63,063 nt of DNA from a bacterium (GCA_029554865.1 JAKPUX010000331.1:1-63063), one strand, 5' to 3'. Positions 52,594-61,478 are shown, counted from the stretch's first letter. Made by a program: numbers and translations. Notes: generated by a model not told the origin, from the sequence alone.

Positions 52594-55104
52594 ATGAAGA
52601 AAACCATTCTCCTGCTTTTACTCATCGCAGCCGCGACCTCCGGCCAGATCCCGCATCCGATAGGCTGGTGGAAATTTGATGATCCGGCCTCCCTCACCCG
52701 GGCGGAGGCCGGTTTCGGCCGTAACCTCGAGGCTGTCGGGAGTGCCGTTACTGCAGTCTCCGGCCCTGACAGCGGGAATGGAGCCGTGCGCATCGGTACG
52801 GGCAGCTATTTCAAACTGGACCACGACATCCCCGGCAACGGGGACGGAATCTATCTCAACGAATACACCCTTGCCTTTGATTTCAAGGTACCCGCCCTCG
52901 GCGTCTGGTACTGCTTTTTTCAGACCAACACAGCCAACAGTAATGACGGGGAATGTTTCATTAATCCCTATGGCAATGTCGGCGTCGGCGCTACCGGTTA
53001 CTCCGGCGCCAGTATCAAGCCCGGCGAGTGGTACCGGCTGATCCTCTCTGTGAAAAACGGCTCCTTTTTTCAGTTCTATCTGGACGGTGTGCCGTTCTTC
53101 AGTGGAGCCACGCAAATCCGGGATGGGCGTTTTTCCATCGAGAATCCACTGCTCCTTTTCGCCGACGAGAACGGCGAGGATGGAGCCATCGACTGCGCCG
53201 AGGTGGCCATCTGGGATCGCCCCCTCACGGCCGTCGAGGTCAAGCTGCTGGGCGGATTTGGCCATACCTTCCACTATGATTTAATGACGCGCGTCCCCTA
53301 TCTGCAGGCGCCCACCCCCACCTCTATCCAGGTCTGCTGGCACGACAGCTCAGCCGTTCCTTCACGGGTGGAGTACGGACTCTCCCCTGCACTGGGAGAG
53401 AGCGCTGCCGCCAGCCAGGAGCAGCTGAGCGGGCCCTACCGCTGGCATGCCGCCAAACTCGCGGGACTGCAGCCGGACACCGAGTACTTTTACCGGGTGG
53501 TCAGCGGGGATGGCGCCTCCCCGCTGTGTACTTTCCGGACACTGCCCGAACCGGCCAAGGCCGGCAAGCTGCGCATGCTGCTGCTCAGCGATACCCACTC
53601 CGGCGATTCCACCATGGTCAACCGGGTCGTGCGTGCAGCCAGGGCTAAAATCGGAGCGCTTTACGGTGAGGATCTGCATAATCAGCTCAATCTGGTCTTC
53701 CATTCCGGGGATCTGGTCGTCAGCGGCGGAGTGATCAACCAGTATACCGATCAGTATTTCCGCCCCATGGCGCAGCTTTCGTCCTCGGTCCCTTTTATGA
53801 CCGTCACCGGCAACCATGAAGGGGAGAGCCCCTATTATTATCAGTACATGAAATACGACGATCACTCCCTGCTCGCCCCGCCGAGCGCCTATGCAGAGCG
53901 GATGTGGGAGCTGAAAGCCGGCAACACCCTCTTCATCGGCCTTAACACCAATATCGTATCGGCGGCGGGGGCGCTCCAAAAAGCCCTCCTCGACGGCCGC
54001 CTGCAAAAGGCCGAGCAGGATCCCGCCATCGATTTCGTCTTCATATTTTTCCATCACCTGCCCTGGTCTGAACTGTGGGTGGAGGGAGTGACCAATGATG
54101 CGGGCAGCAATTTTATACGCAGGGAGCTGTTTCCGGTCATCAGGAAATATACCAAGGTGCAGCAGCTTACCTACGGTCATACCCATGCCTTCGAGCGCGG
54201 GACGGTCGAATCCCCGATGCCTGACGGCGATTTCCGCATCGTCTGCGCCGGCGGCGGGGGTGGCGCCACCGATAACTGGGGCGAATTCCAGAACATTGAC
54301 CATCCCTTCATCCATGTCGCCTATGATCACTATTTTTTCCAGATCCTCGAGATCGATGTACCCAACCATTCGTTCGAGATCTCGATGTACAGTCTTGGCA
54401 ATCAGTTTAAAAGTCGGGAGGCCCAGCTCATGGACCGCTGGTACCGCAAGGTTAGCCAGCATGGACCCGATACGCCGGTAATTGAGACTCCTATTATGCA
54501 GGAATCGGCGCTTGTGCTGAAGAGCTCACCCTTTTCAGGGCCCGATTCCCTCATGAGCGTGCAAATCCAGATTGCCGAAGGGGCGGAGTTCTCCAGCCCG
54601 AAAATCGATACCCTGGTGCACTGGCGCAACATCTACGGTGTCGACGCCAACTATGAACCTGTCGACAAGAACGCAGGGATCGATCTGACACGGACCGCTT
54701 TCAGCCGGGCGCGTTTCCAGACCGGCAAATCCTACGCCTGCCGTGTGCGCTATCGCGATCACAATCTGAAGTGGAGCGGCTGGTCCAATGCCACTTCTTT
54801 CAACGTCGAAGCTTCAGTCGGACTTGGGGATGAGAGTCCTGGGCGCTATGAACTGGCGCAGAACTACCCCAATCCCTTCAACGGCAGCACCATCATCGCC
54901 TATCAGATCCCCAATCCCGCTCACGTTTCTCTCAAACTCTACAACCTTCTCGGGCAGGATGTCCGCACTCTGGTTGACACCCAAATGGCCGCCGGCATGC
55001 ACCGCGTCGAGCTGGATAGCCGTGGCCTTCCGAGCGGCCTCTATATCTACGAACTGGCCTGTGATGCCTTCCTGGTCCGGAAACGGCTCAATCTGGCCAA
55101 ATAG
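52594..55104 (+). CDS. LamG-like / purple-acid-phosphatase-like metallophosphoesterase with sorting domain
   Basis: An 836-residue exported protein starting 25 bases after the previous gene, with a signal peptide ending ATSGQ. Residues about 25-228 are one LamG-like module of the type found upstream. About 235-325 is a fibronectin-III/purple acid phosphatase N-terminal domain (GLQPDTEYFYRVVSGDG). About 328-610 is a calcineurin-like phosphoesterase with all metal motifs: LLSDTHSG, FHSGDLV, TVTGNHEG, FFHHLPW and YGHTHAFER. A beta-rich region and a sorting domain (QNYPNPFNGSTIIAYQI) close the protein. It probably removes phosphate from an extracellular substrate, with the LamG module targeting it. 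The exact substrate is unknown. Confidence 0.9.
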   Translation: MKKTILLLLLIAAATSGQIPHPIGWWKFDDPASLTRAEAGFGRNLEAVGSAVTAVSGPDSGNGAVRIGTGSYFKLDHDIPGNGDGIYLNEYTLAFDFKVPALGVWYCFFQTNTANSNDGECFINPYGNVGVGATGYSGASIKPGEWYRLILSVKNGSFFQFYLDGVPFFSGATQIRDGRFSIENPLLLFADENGEDGAIDCAEVAIWDRPLTAVEVKLLGGFGHTFHYDLMTRVPYLQAPTPTSIQVCWHDSSAVPSRVEYGLSPALGESAAASQEQLSGPYRWHAAKLAGLQPDTEYFYRVVSGDGASPLCTFRTLPEPAKAGKLRMLLLSDTHSGDSTMVNRVVRAARAKIGALYGEDLHNQLNLVFHSGDLVVSGGVINQYTDQYFRPMAQLSSSVPFMTVTGNHEGESPYYYQYMKYDDHSLLAPPSAYAERMWELKAGNTLFIGLNTNIVSAAGALQKALLDGRLQKAEQDPAIDFVFIFFHHLPWSELWVEGVTNDAGSNFIRRELFPVIRKYTKVQQLTYGHTHAFERGTVESPMPDGDFRIVCAGGGGGATDNWGEFQNIDHPFIHVAYDHYFFQILEIDVPNHSFEISMYSLGNQFKSREAQLMDRWYRKVSQHGPDTPVIETPIMQESALVLKSSPFSGPDSLMSVQIQIAEGAEFSSPKIDTLVHWRNIYGVDANYEPVDKNAGIDLTRTAFSRARFQTGKSYACRVRYRDHNLKWSGWSNATSFNVEASVGLGDESPGRYELAQNYPNPFNGSTIIAYQIPNPAHVSLKLYNLLGQDVRTLVDTQMAAGMHRVELDSRGLPSGLYIYELACDAFLVRKRLNLAK

Positions 55105-55163
55105 CCGGCCCGGCTTTCCATCCTTCTGCCTCCTTAATTTGGTTTGTGATCGGATCCGGATGT

Positions 55164-55200
55164 AAAAAGAGCCCTGAAATTTCAGGGCTCCTTTATATCG
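55164..55200 (+). terminator. Rho-independent terminator, perfect palindrome
   Basis: GAGCCCTGAAA (55169-55179) and TTTCAGGGCTC (55180-55190) are perfectly complementary and adjacent. Five A residues precede the stem and CTTTATATCGTTT follows it, so it can work on both strands. It lies 60 bases after the metallophosphoesterase gene and ends the LamG operon. Confidence 0.85.
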
Positions 55201-55217
55201 TTTCTACTTTTTATGGC

Positions 55218-55246
55218 TTGCTTTGCGTATCCTCATTGGTTATTTT
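55218..55246 (+). promoter_or_regulatory. Sigma70-like promoter for the membrane GAF kinase
   Basis: TTGCTT (55218-55223) and TATTTT (55241-55246) are spaced by 17 bases just after the terminator. The predicted leader is about 100 bases. Confidence 0.6.
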
Positions 55247-55350
55247 ATGGATAGAAAGAGAACGAATCAACTCCCGACCAGATGAGGCCCTGTGTAGCCC
55301 GAGTCTGGTATGCGCCGTTGCATTCCAACCCGATCTTCTGGAAGGCGGAC

Positions 55351-57384
55351 ATGACAACAGATTCCGGAGCAAAACCGCATTTCGTCAAGAGATGGCTGAA
55401 CAGGCTGATCAGCGCCTTCCGGCTCTCTTCGGAGGACAAGGAACTCACCCGCACGGTCATCGATCTGGAAAACATCCGCCGCGTCTTCTATCTCTCGCTC
55501 CTCGCCATCCCCACCAGCGCCTGCTATTTCATCTTTTTTCTGATCAAGTCGGCCGGCGAGACCGGCGTGACCTATCAATGGCGGCACGCAATCTGGATCT
55601 GCCATGCCATCCTGCTGGTCAGCTTTATCGTCATCAACCTCGTCATCTACTTCTTCGCCTACAAGCCCGGCAAGAACAGCCCGCTGGCGCTGGCTTGCAT
55701 CCACATCACCGCAGTGATCCTTCTGCTGGAGGGCGCAGCCCTGGCTGCGGCCGATCAGCTGGTCACCGACAACATCACCGCCTACCTGATCACCTGCCTC
55801 ATCACCGGCCTCGTTCTGCTGACGCCGCCGAGGTTCGCCCTGCTCTATTATCTGATCTCCTTCACCGTGTTTTATTTCGCCATCTCCCTGACCCAGAAAA
55901 ATCCCGCAATCCTGATCTCCAACCAGATCAACGGCCTGACCGCGGCCGCCCTCGGCTTCTGTCTTTCCATCATTCTGTGGCGCGGCTACCTCATCCGGGT
56001 CAGACAAAGCCGGGTGATCGAAAAACAGAACAGTGAGCTGAAAACGGCGCTCGATCAGGTCCATTCCCAAAAGGAGGATGTGGAGCAGCTCAGCCGGATC
56101 GGCCGGGATATCACCTCGTCGCTGTCGATCGAGAATATCATCCATACCATCTACGAGAATGTCAACACCCTGATGGATGCCTCTGTTTTCACCATCGGGC
56201 TGCACAATCCCGGCAAGGGCGTACTCGAATTCCCCGCCACCATCGAGGACAATCGCTCCCTGCCGCCCTTTTCTGTGGCCCTTTCGGATGAAACACATCT
56301 TGCGGTGCGCTGTTTCAACCATCACCGGGAGGTCGTTATTAACGACTGCAGCGCTGAATGCGGTGAATATGGCGGAGCTCTGACCTCCTCACTGACGGGG
56401 GAACCGCCCCTTTCATTTCTCTATCTGCCCCTGTGGAAGAAGGACAAGGTCATCGGTGTGATCTCGGCGCAGAGCCGCGTCAGAAATGTCTATGATGATT
56501 ATCATGTCAATATGCTGCGTAACCTGGCGGCCTTCAGTGCGATCGCCCTCGACAACGCCGAAGCCTACCACCGGCTCTCGGCCCTGCTCGAGGAGCTGAG
56601 GAGCACGCAGGAAAAACTGGTCACCCAGTCCAAGCTCGCCGCCCTCGGCGCCCTTACCGCCGGCATCGCCCACGAAATCAAGAATCCCCTCAATTTCGTC
56701 AACAACTTCGCCCAGCTCTCCCGCAATCTGGTCGGGGAGCTTAGGGAAGAGTTGGGCCGCGAGCGGCTGGACCAGCCGGCCATCGCGGAAATCCTGGCTA
56801 CACTGGAGCAGAATTCCGTCAGGATCGAGGAGCATGGCAAGCGGGCGGACAGCATCGTTAAAAGCATGCTGCAGCACTCCCGCGGCCGGTCGGATGAGCG
56901 CCAGCTCACCGATATCAACGCCCTGTTGTCCGAGGATGTCAATCTGGCCTATCATGGCATGCGCGCCCAGGATGCCGGTTTCAACGTCACTATCGAGACC
57001 GATCTGGATCCAGCGGTGGGCAAACTCAACGTCATACCTCAGGATGTCAGCCGAGTTTTTCTCAATATTATCACCAACAGCTTTTATGAGGTGCATCGCA
57101 AGAAACTGGAGCAAAACGGGGAGTTCAAGCCCACCCTCACTGTGAAAACACGCAGTCTCGGCGGCCAGATCGAGATTCGCATCCGCGACAACGGCGACGG
57201 CATACCACCGGCGGTCAGGGAAAAGCTCTTCACCCCCTTTTTCACCACCAAACCCCCCGGAAAGGGCACCGGCCTCGGGCTTTCCATCAGCTATGATCTG
57301 ATCGTGCACCAGCACAACGGACAGCTGCTCTTCGAAAGCGAGGAGGGCCGGTTTGCAGAATTCACCATCCGCCTGCCCAGGTAA
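55351..57384 (+). CDS. Membrane histidine kinase (multi-helix sensor, GAF, HisKA, HATPase)
   Basis: A 677-residue kinase; the ATG at 55351 follows GGAAGG by 5 nt, and an upstream in-frame start lacks a ribosome site. After a charged N-terminus, about six membrane helices lie between residues 45 and 225 (FYLSLLAIPTSACYFIFFLI; HAILLVSFIVINLVIYFFAY; YYLISFTVFYFAI). A coiled coil, a GAF domain (about 250-415), the H-box [19 protein letters not shown] with His441, and a HATPase domain ([18 protein letters not shown]) follow. The cytoplasmic half is nearly the same as in the propeller kinase at 28815, so the same transmitter is joined to a different sensor. No regulator gene is adjacent; it may signal to the receiver proteins of the 28-33 kb island. 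Confidence 0.92.
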   Translation: MTTDSGAKPHFVKRWLNRLISAFRLSSEDKELTRTVIDLENIRRVFYLSLLAIPTSACYFIFFLIKSAGETGVTYQWRHAIWICHAILLVSFIVINLVIYFFAYKPGKNSPLALACIHITAVILLLEGAALAAADQLVTDNITAYLITCLITGLVLLTPPRFALLYYLISFTVFYFAISLTQKNPAILISNQINGLTAAALGFCLSIILWRGYLIRVRQSRVIEKQNSELKTALDQVHSQKEDVEQLSRIGRDITSSLSIENIIHTIYENVNTLMDASVFTIGLHNPGKGVLEFPATIEDNRSLPPFSVALSDETHLAVRCFNHHREVVINDCSAECGEYGGALTSSLTGEPPLSFLYLPLWKKDKVIGVISAQSRVRNVYDDYHVNMLRNLAAFSAIALDNAEAYHRLSALLEELRSTQEKLVTQSKLAALGALTAGIAHEIKNPLNFVNNFAQLSRNLVGELREELGRERLDQPAIAEILATLEQNSVRIEEHGKRADSIVKSMLQHSRGRSDERQLTDINALLSEDVNLAYHGMRAQDAGFNVTIETDLDPAVGKLNVIPQDVSRVFLNIITNSFYEVHRKKLEQNGEFKPTLTVKTRSLGGQIEIRIRDNGDGIPPAVREKLFTPFFTTKPPGKGTGLGLSISYDLIVHQHNGQLLFESEEGRFAEFTIRLPR

Positions 57385-57521
57385 TATACATACGCCGGAG
57401 TGAGCGGGATGATGCCATTCTGACTGCAGGGACTAACCGGTTTGCAGCCTGTTCATCCACCCGTATCTGGTCCATTTTACTGCCAATCCCGTTTATATTG
57501 CTATCAGTGGAGAAAACCCCG

Positions 57522-58235
57522 ATGAAAAATCTGTTCCTCTTTACGCTTCTCCTGCTATGCTGCACTCCCGCTGGTCATTTCAAGCCGCGTCAGATCCTCG
57601 TCATCACCGGCGGCCATGATTTCGAACGCGAACCCTTTTTCAGAATGTTCGATGAATTCGGCGACATCACCTGGAAGGAAAAAATGCACCCGCTCTCACA
57701 GGGGGCTTTTTCAGACGGCGAGCAGCCTTTTGACGCTGTACTTTTTTACGATATGCCCGACTCGGTTACTGCCGCGGTGCAGGAGGAATATACCCGGCTG
57801 CTGCAGCGGGGGACGGGCGTGGTTTTCCTCCATCACGCGCTGTGTGCCAATCCAGGCTGGCCGGAGTATGAAAGAATGGTGGGGGGGAAATATCTGCCGG
57901 CGGCGGAGGAGCGCGCGGGCCGGAGGATGCCGGCCTCCACCTATCGCGAGGATGTCGAGGTCAGGGTCGAGATCGCCGATCCCGGTCATCCGGTGACCCG
58001 GGGGCTCAGCGATTTTGTCCTCCATGACGAGGTCTACGGCGGATTCATCACCCGGCCCGATATTTATCCGCTGCTGCGCACCGGTCACCCGGAGAGCAGT
58101 CCGGTTATCGGCTGGGCGCACACCTATGACCACTCCCGCATCGTCTATCTGCAGCCTGGTCACGATCACCGGGCCTTTGACGATCCCCGCTTCCGCAGGC
58201 TGGTGCGCAACGCAATCGAGTGGGTCAGCGAATAG
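57522..58235 (+). CDS. ThuA-like domain protein
   Basis: A 237-residue protein; the ATG at 57522 follows GGAG by 9 nt. A hydrophobic N-terminus (MKNLFLFTLLLLCCTP) suggests export, possibly as a lipoprotein with an unusual lipobox. The rest is a ThuA-like, class I glutamine-amidotransferase-type fold with ILVITGGHDFE, VLFYDMPD, GVVFLHHALCANPGW, the HPVTRGLSDF segment and YLQPGHDHRAF. ThuA-like proteins are often found with carbohydrate catabolism genes and their exact reaction is mostly unknown. It stands alone on this strand; the next genes are all on the opposite strand. Confidence 0.88.
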   Translation: MKNLFLFTLLLLCCTPAGHFKPRQILVITGGHDFEREPFFRMFDEFGDITWKEKMHPLSQGAFSDGEQPFDAVLFYDMPDSVTAAVQEEYTRLLQRGTGVVFLHHALCANPGWPEYERMVGGKYLPAAEERAGRRMPASTYREDVEVRVEIADPGHPVTRGLSDFVLHDEVYGGFITRPDIYPLLRTGHPESSPVIGWAHTYDHSRIVYLQPGHDHRAFDDPRFRRLVRNAIEWVSE

Positions 58236-58242
58236 TCCGGGT

Positions 58243-58467
58243 TCAGCGCAGCAGCAGCACCTTCCGCGAGGCGGAGAAGCCCGGGGCGGTCATTCTGATG
58301 ATATAGACCCCGGCGGGCGCCTGCCTGCCCGCTTCGTCATTTCCCGCCCAGATCAGCCGGTGTTTTCCCGCCTGAAGAATCCCCTGATGCAGGGTAGCAA
58401 CCGCTTCGCCGAGCAGTTCGCGGCTGGCCGGTTGGAAGGTCAGGCTGTTGAACTTCTTCAGGGTCAT
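58243..58467 (-). pseudogene. Orphan sorting-domain remnant
   Basis: A 74-residue frame whose last 45 residues match the end of a FlgD-like/T9SS sorting domain (AGKHRLIWAGNDEAGRQAPAG, then GVYIIRMTA and a KVLLLR end). The usual PNPFN start and the cargo protein are missing. The frame is open back to the stop of the YhcH-like gene without any signal peptide. It looks like the eroded tail of a deleted secreted protein. A short functional protein is less likely. Confidence 0.65.
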
Positions 58468-58524
58468 CTCGGCTATCAGGGTTGCGGCACCGCTGGCCGG
58501 CTCGAGGTTATCTGAGCAGCCGGT

Positions 58525-58974
58525 CTATTCAACAGCGACTTTCACTACCGCCTTGTGGATCTCGCCGGTTCCGGCCATGGGGGCATGGGCGTCCTGGGGG
58601 AAGAAGATGGCAAACGAACCCGCCGCAAACTTGATCCAGCTCTCCGGGGGATCCGCGAAAAAGAGGATATCCATGCCGTCATCATAGGGCGTGCGGAGGT
58701 GCTCGCAGGTGATGATGGGTTTATATCCCATCTCATCGCAGCCGGCGATCACATACTGGATGTCGATATAGCTGCGATGGGCTTCAAGAAGCGCCTCTGT
58801 TTTGACCTTGCCCGGGGCTTTGGAGAGGATGGCAAAGAGCCGGCCGCCGTCGATGGGATGTTTTTCCAGCGCCAGTTCTGTCAGATCCGGTCTGCGCAGA
58901 AACGCGAACGCCCGGGCAAAGGCCGGGTGCAGTTTTACATACGCTTCGGCATTTTCAAGACGATCGATGATCAT
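58525..58974 (-). CDS. YhcH/YjgK/YiaL family protein (NanQ-like sugar anomerase)
   Basis: A 149-residue single-domain protein with AGGAG 5 nt before the ATG. It has the family features: LEAHRSYIDIQYVIAG, the MGYKPI strand, and FFPQDAHAPMAG with metal-binding His and acidic residues of a cupin-like barrel. Members such as E. coli NanQ open or anomerise sialic acid, and others are linked to beta-galactosidase loci, so a role in sugar handling is plausible. The 234 bases between it and the AbiEii gene upstream show nothing that I can support. Confidence 0.9.
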   Translation of the reverse strand: MIIDRLENAEAYVKLHPAFARAFAFLRRPDLTELALEKHPIDGGRLFAILSKAPGKVKTEALLEAHRSYIDIQYVIAGCDEMGYKPIITCEHLRTPYDDGMDILFFADPPESWIKFAAGSFAIFFPQDAHAPMAGTGEIHKAVVKVAVE

Positions 58975-59208
58975 GGGATCTCCTTTATTTTCAGTGGAAT
59001 CCGGTGAAGCGAGGGGGATAGAACGGCTTCCGGTGAGCGCCTCCGGACAGAGAGGTAGTGCATGCGACCGATCGTGCTATGGGTGGTTCTTTGATCTTCT
59101 CGTCCCCATAATGTTTTCCTGGCAGGGGATGTTCTCCACGATCCATAATGGGATAATGATCGAAGTGGCTGCGTTAGCTGTGCACATTCTTCACTCTCCG
59201 ATCTGCCA

Positions 59209-60069
59209 TTATTTGTTTATATGGCAGGTCCACCCGAGCTGCTGGATAAAAAGATCAATTCCCCATACACGCAGCCCTTCCTGCTCTGACGTTGGTAAAA
59301 AACGCTGCACATCGTTTTGGGCGGCTCGCCAATCAAGCGCCGCAATCACTGCCGCCATTCGATCATACAGCCAGGAGAGCGTGACCTGGATGGATTGGTC
59401 CGCCCAGGGGCCTTGCTGCTGCAATGCATTTTGCAGCAGTGCCAGATCAGGCTGGATGCCGCGTGCACTGTACCAGAGAAAATCGTACCAGTCCCTGCCT
59501 TTAACATAGGGACGGCTCAACAGGGCATGCAGTTTGAGCGCAAAGCCCGATTCCAGCGTTTGGGTGGTTACCGGCAGGGTCACCGGGAAGGTGATGAATT
59601 GGGTCAGGAAAGCTGAGCCAGCCGGCGGACGGCAATCGATCTCCAGTTTGATGCGGATTTTTTGCGCCCTATGCCGCTCGAATGGCAACTCCAGCAGCAG
59701 GATTTTGCCGATGGAGTCGTTTTTGAGAAAGGCTTTTTGCACCGCTATTCCGGCGCGTGATTTGTCCTGCACTTCCAGAAGGATGCCTTCATGGGCGCAA
59801 TCCTTTTGTAAAAACTCCAGATAGGGCTGCCAGCGGAATGCGAGATCGGGCTGTTTGAGCAAGAAATCAAGGTCCTCGGAGAATCGGTTCATGCCATGGA
59901 GGATGCGCAGGCAGGTGCCACCGTGAAACACAGCCTCTCTGAAAAAACCAGCGCGGGAGAGTCCTGCCAGAATATACTGTTGCAGGATCTCCTGGAGCAC
60001 ATTCTCCTGTTCGATGGCGTTAGCGGGTGCAGACAGGGCCAGCCGGGCGCTCAAGATTTTATCCAGCAT
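59209..60069 (-). CDS. abiEii: AbiEii-type nucleotidyltransferase toxin
   Basis: A 286-residue member of the AbiEii/AbiGii nucleotidyltransferase family. The active site reads VFHGGTCLRILHGMNRFSEDLDF (written here in two parts: GGT at residues 50-52, and S64-E65-D66-L67-D68). The KLHALLSRPYVKGRDWYDF segment is the second conserved motif. In type IV toxin-antitoxin systems AbiEii halts growth by nucleotide transfer to RNA and protects against phage. It overlaps the antitoxin gene by 11 bases. Confidence 0.92.
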   Translation of the reverse strand: MLDKILSARLALSAPANAIEQENVLQEILQQYILAGLSRAGFFREAVFHGGTCLRILHGMNRFSEDLDFLLKQPDLAFRWQPYLEFLQKDCAHEGILLEVQDKSRAGIAVQKAFLKNDSIGKILLLELPFERHRAQKIRIKLEIDCRPPAGSAFLTQFITFPVTLPVTTQTLESGFALKLHALLSRPYVKGRDWYDFLWYSARGIQPDLALLQNALQQQGPWADQSIQVTLSWLYDRMAAVIAALDWRAAQNDVQRFLPTSEQEGLRVWGIDLFIQQLGWTCHINK

Positions 60070-60718
60070 AGTGCAGCGCTCCCTTCAGCTGTTGAAGATA
60101 GTTTCGTACACGCAAACTGCGCAGACTCGTTAAGATATCGTCGATATCCGTAAACGGGATCTGGCGAAGATCCTCTTCTTCGATGCGCAGCGACTCCTCC
60201 AGCCAGGACAAACCGTTGTTTTTCCATGTGATTGTTTTGTCCAGGTAGAGCATGTCGGCGATCGCCCGCAGAGGCGACGCAATAAAGGCCCAGGTATCGC
60301 GGGCGACCTGGAGCGCTTGAACACCGGCGCGCGGCAAGCGGGCGGGCACACGCTGAAAGGTGAAAACGCCCAGTGGCGTCGTAAAGGTCCGGCTGCGCTG
60401 GGCAGTCACACTGCTGACCTGGTAAACGGCTTCAGGGATCAAGCCATGCCAGGAGAGGGCTGATTCGAGACTGATATGCGAAGGATAATGGAGCAGTGCG
60501 GCGATCTGGAAGGGATGAGGCTCAGAGTGGCGGTAACGGCGATCGAGCAAATAGAGTCCGGGTTTCAGCCGTAGAATCTCTCCGGCCTGAACCGCGCGGT
60601 GGACGAGTAAAGCACGAGCGCCGGTAGTGCTTTCGGGGAAGAGATTGGCGATCGCCGTCTCATCAAAGAGACCGCCCGGCGGGGCGAGATGATAGATATG
60701 TTCAGTCAGTGTTTGCAT
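60059..60718 (-). CDS. abiEi: AbiEi-type antitoxin and autoregulator
   Basis: A 219-residue protein starting MQTLTEHIYHLAPPGG. The N-terminal winged-helix region (FDETAIANLFPESTTGARALLVHRAV; RLKPGLYLLD) is followed by the AbiEi C-terminal domain (PSHISLESALSWHGLIPE, SRTFTTPLGVFTF, SPLRAIADMLYLD). The start at 60718 is chosen because an in-frame codon at 60757 lies at the far end of a 39-bp palindrome that is more likely operator DNA. AbiEi neutralises AbiEii without stable contact and represses its own promoter by binding inverted repeats. Confidence 0.9.
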   Translation of the reverse strand: MQTLTEHIYHLAPPGGLFDETAIANLFPESTTGARALLVHRAVQAGEILRLKPGLYLLDRRYRHSEPHPFQIAALLHYPSHISLESALSWHGLIPEAVYQVSSVTAQRSRTFTTPLGVFTFQRVPARLPRAGVQALQVARDTWAFIASPLRAIADMLYLDKTITWKNNGLSWLEESLRIEEEDLRQIPFTDIDDILTSLRSLRVRNYLQQLKGALHYAG

Positions 60719-60719
60719 T

Positions 60720-60758
60720 CTTGCTATTATATTACGAATATCGTAATCTAATAGCAAG
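60720..60758 (-). promoter_or_regulatory. Palindromic operator and promoter of the abiE operon
   Basis: Left arm CTTGCTATTATATTACGA (60720-60737) and right arm TCGTAATCTAATAGCAAG (60741-60758) match as inverted repeats at 17 of 18 positions around a 3-base centre. On the minus strand TTGCTA (60757-60752) and TAATAT (60734-60729) are spaced by 17 bases, so the operator covers the whole promoter. Transcription would start only a few bases before the AbiEi ATG. Confidence 0.82.
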
Positions 60759-60953
60759 AATAATCGTCGATCAGATCAAATTTTGGGTTATTCGCAAACG
60801 GGTGCCTGATCAACCAGATTCGCCAGGAGCACCGAGATGTAATATCCCCACTTTATTCGATCAGACTGCTCACTACGCACTTTTCCTGCAAAGGGCGCGC
60901 GCCCTGTCCTTGGACGATAGCGTTTTTTTTCCGTTCAGCGGAGCTTTGTCCGA

Positions 60954-61478
60954 TCATCTCCTTGTGGATTTGACCAGATCGCTCTGCTCCTGCAAGATTT
61001 CATTGATCCGCTTGATATGATGCAGCACGTGATCGCCCTGCATCTGGATGACAGATCCGACCGGAACCTCTTCCACTCTACCCTCCGGATTCCGCAGCAG
61101 GGCGAGACGCTCCCATGCCTCCGGGACACTTTCGACAAGCTGGAGGATATGCGCCCGATTGGCTTTAAAGAGGGCCAGGGAGACATCCAGGGATCGCCGG
61201 CTGTAAGCCCAGCGCTCCGCCCAGTCCTGCTGCGGCATGCCCCAATACCAGCTGAGGGCGAACTCGGGCTGATCGAGGCCCATGGCCATCTTGATGCACA
61301 ATTTCCAGATATCATCGCCGTCGACGAGGTGATGCACGATCTGCCGTATGGTCCAGCCGCCCCGGGCAGGAGGTGCATCCAGCACAGCCTCCGGCAGATC
61401 CTTGACGGCATTCTCCAGCAGCGCCGCCCCTTCACGAAAGCGGGCCATCGTTTCCATCTTGTCTTTTGGTGCGATCAT
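60954..61478 (-). CDS. DinB-like four-helix protein
   Basis: A 174-residue protein of the DinB/YfiT metal-hydrolase-like superfamily. The start at 61478 (MIAPKDKMETMARFREG) has GAGG 6 nt upstream; a longer in-frame start lacks this. Visible metal-ligand candidates are the His pair in WTIRQIVHHLVDGD and the His pair in MQGDHVLHHIKRI, and the four-helix spacing is normal. These proteins are often thiol-dependent transferases or hydrolases, but the substrate here is unknown. The gene lies 37 bases after the glycosidase gene on the same strand. The 195 bases between it and the abiE operator hold nothing that I recognise. Confidence 0.85.
   Translation of the reverse strand: MIAPKDKMETMARFREGAALLENAVKDLPEAVLDAPPARGGWTIRQIVHHLVDGDDIWKLCIKMAMGLDQPEFALSWYWGMPQQDWAERWAYSRRSLDVSLALFKANRAHILQLVESVPEAWERLALLRNPEGRVEEVPVGSVIQMQGDHVLHHIKRINEILQEQSDLVKSTRR

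Noticed and set aside
55282..55350. Upstream start of the membrane GAF kinase
   Set aside because: It has no ribosome site, while the ATG at 55351 has GGAAGG at good spacing.
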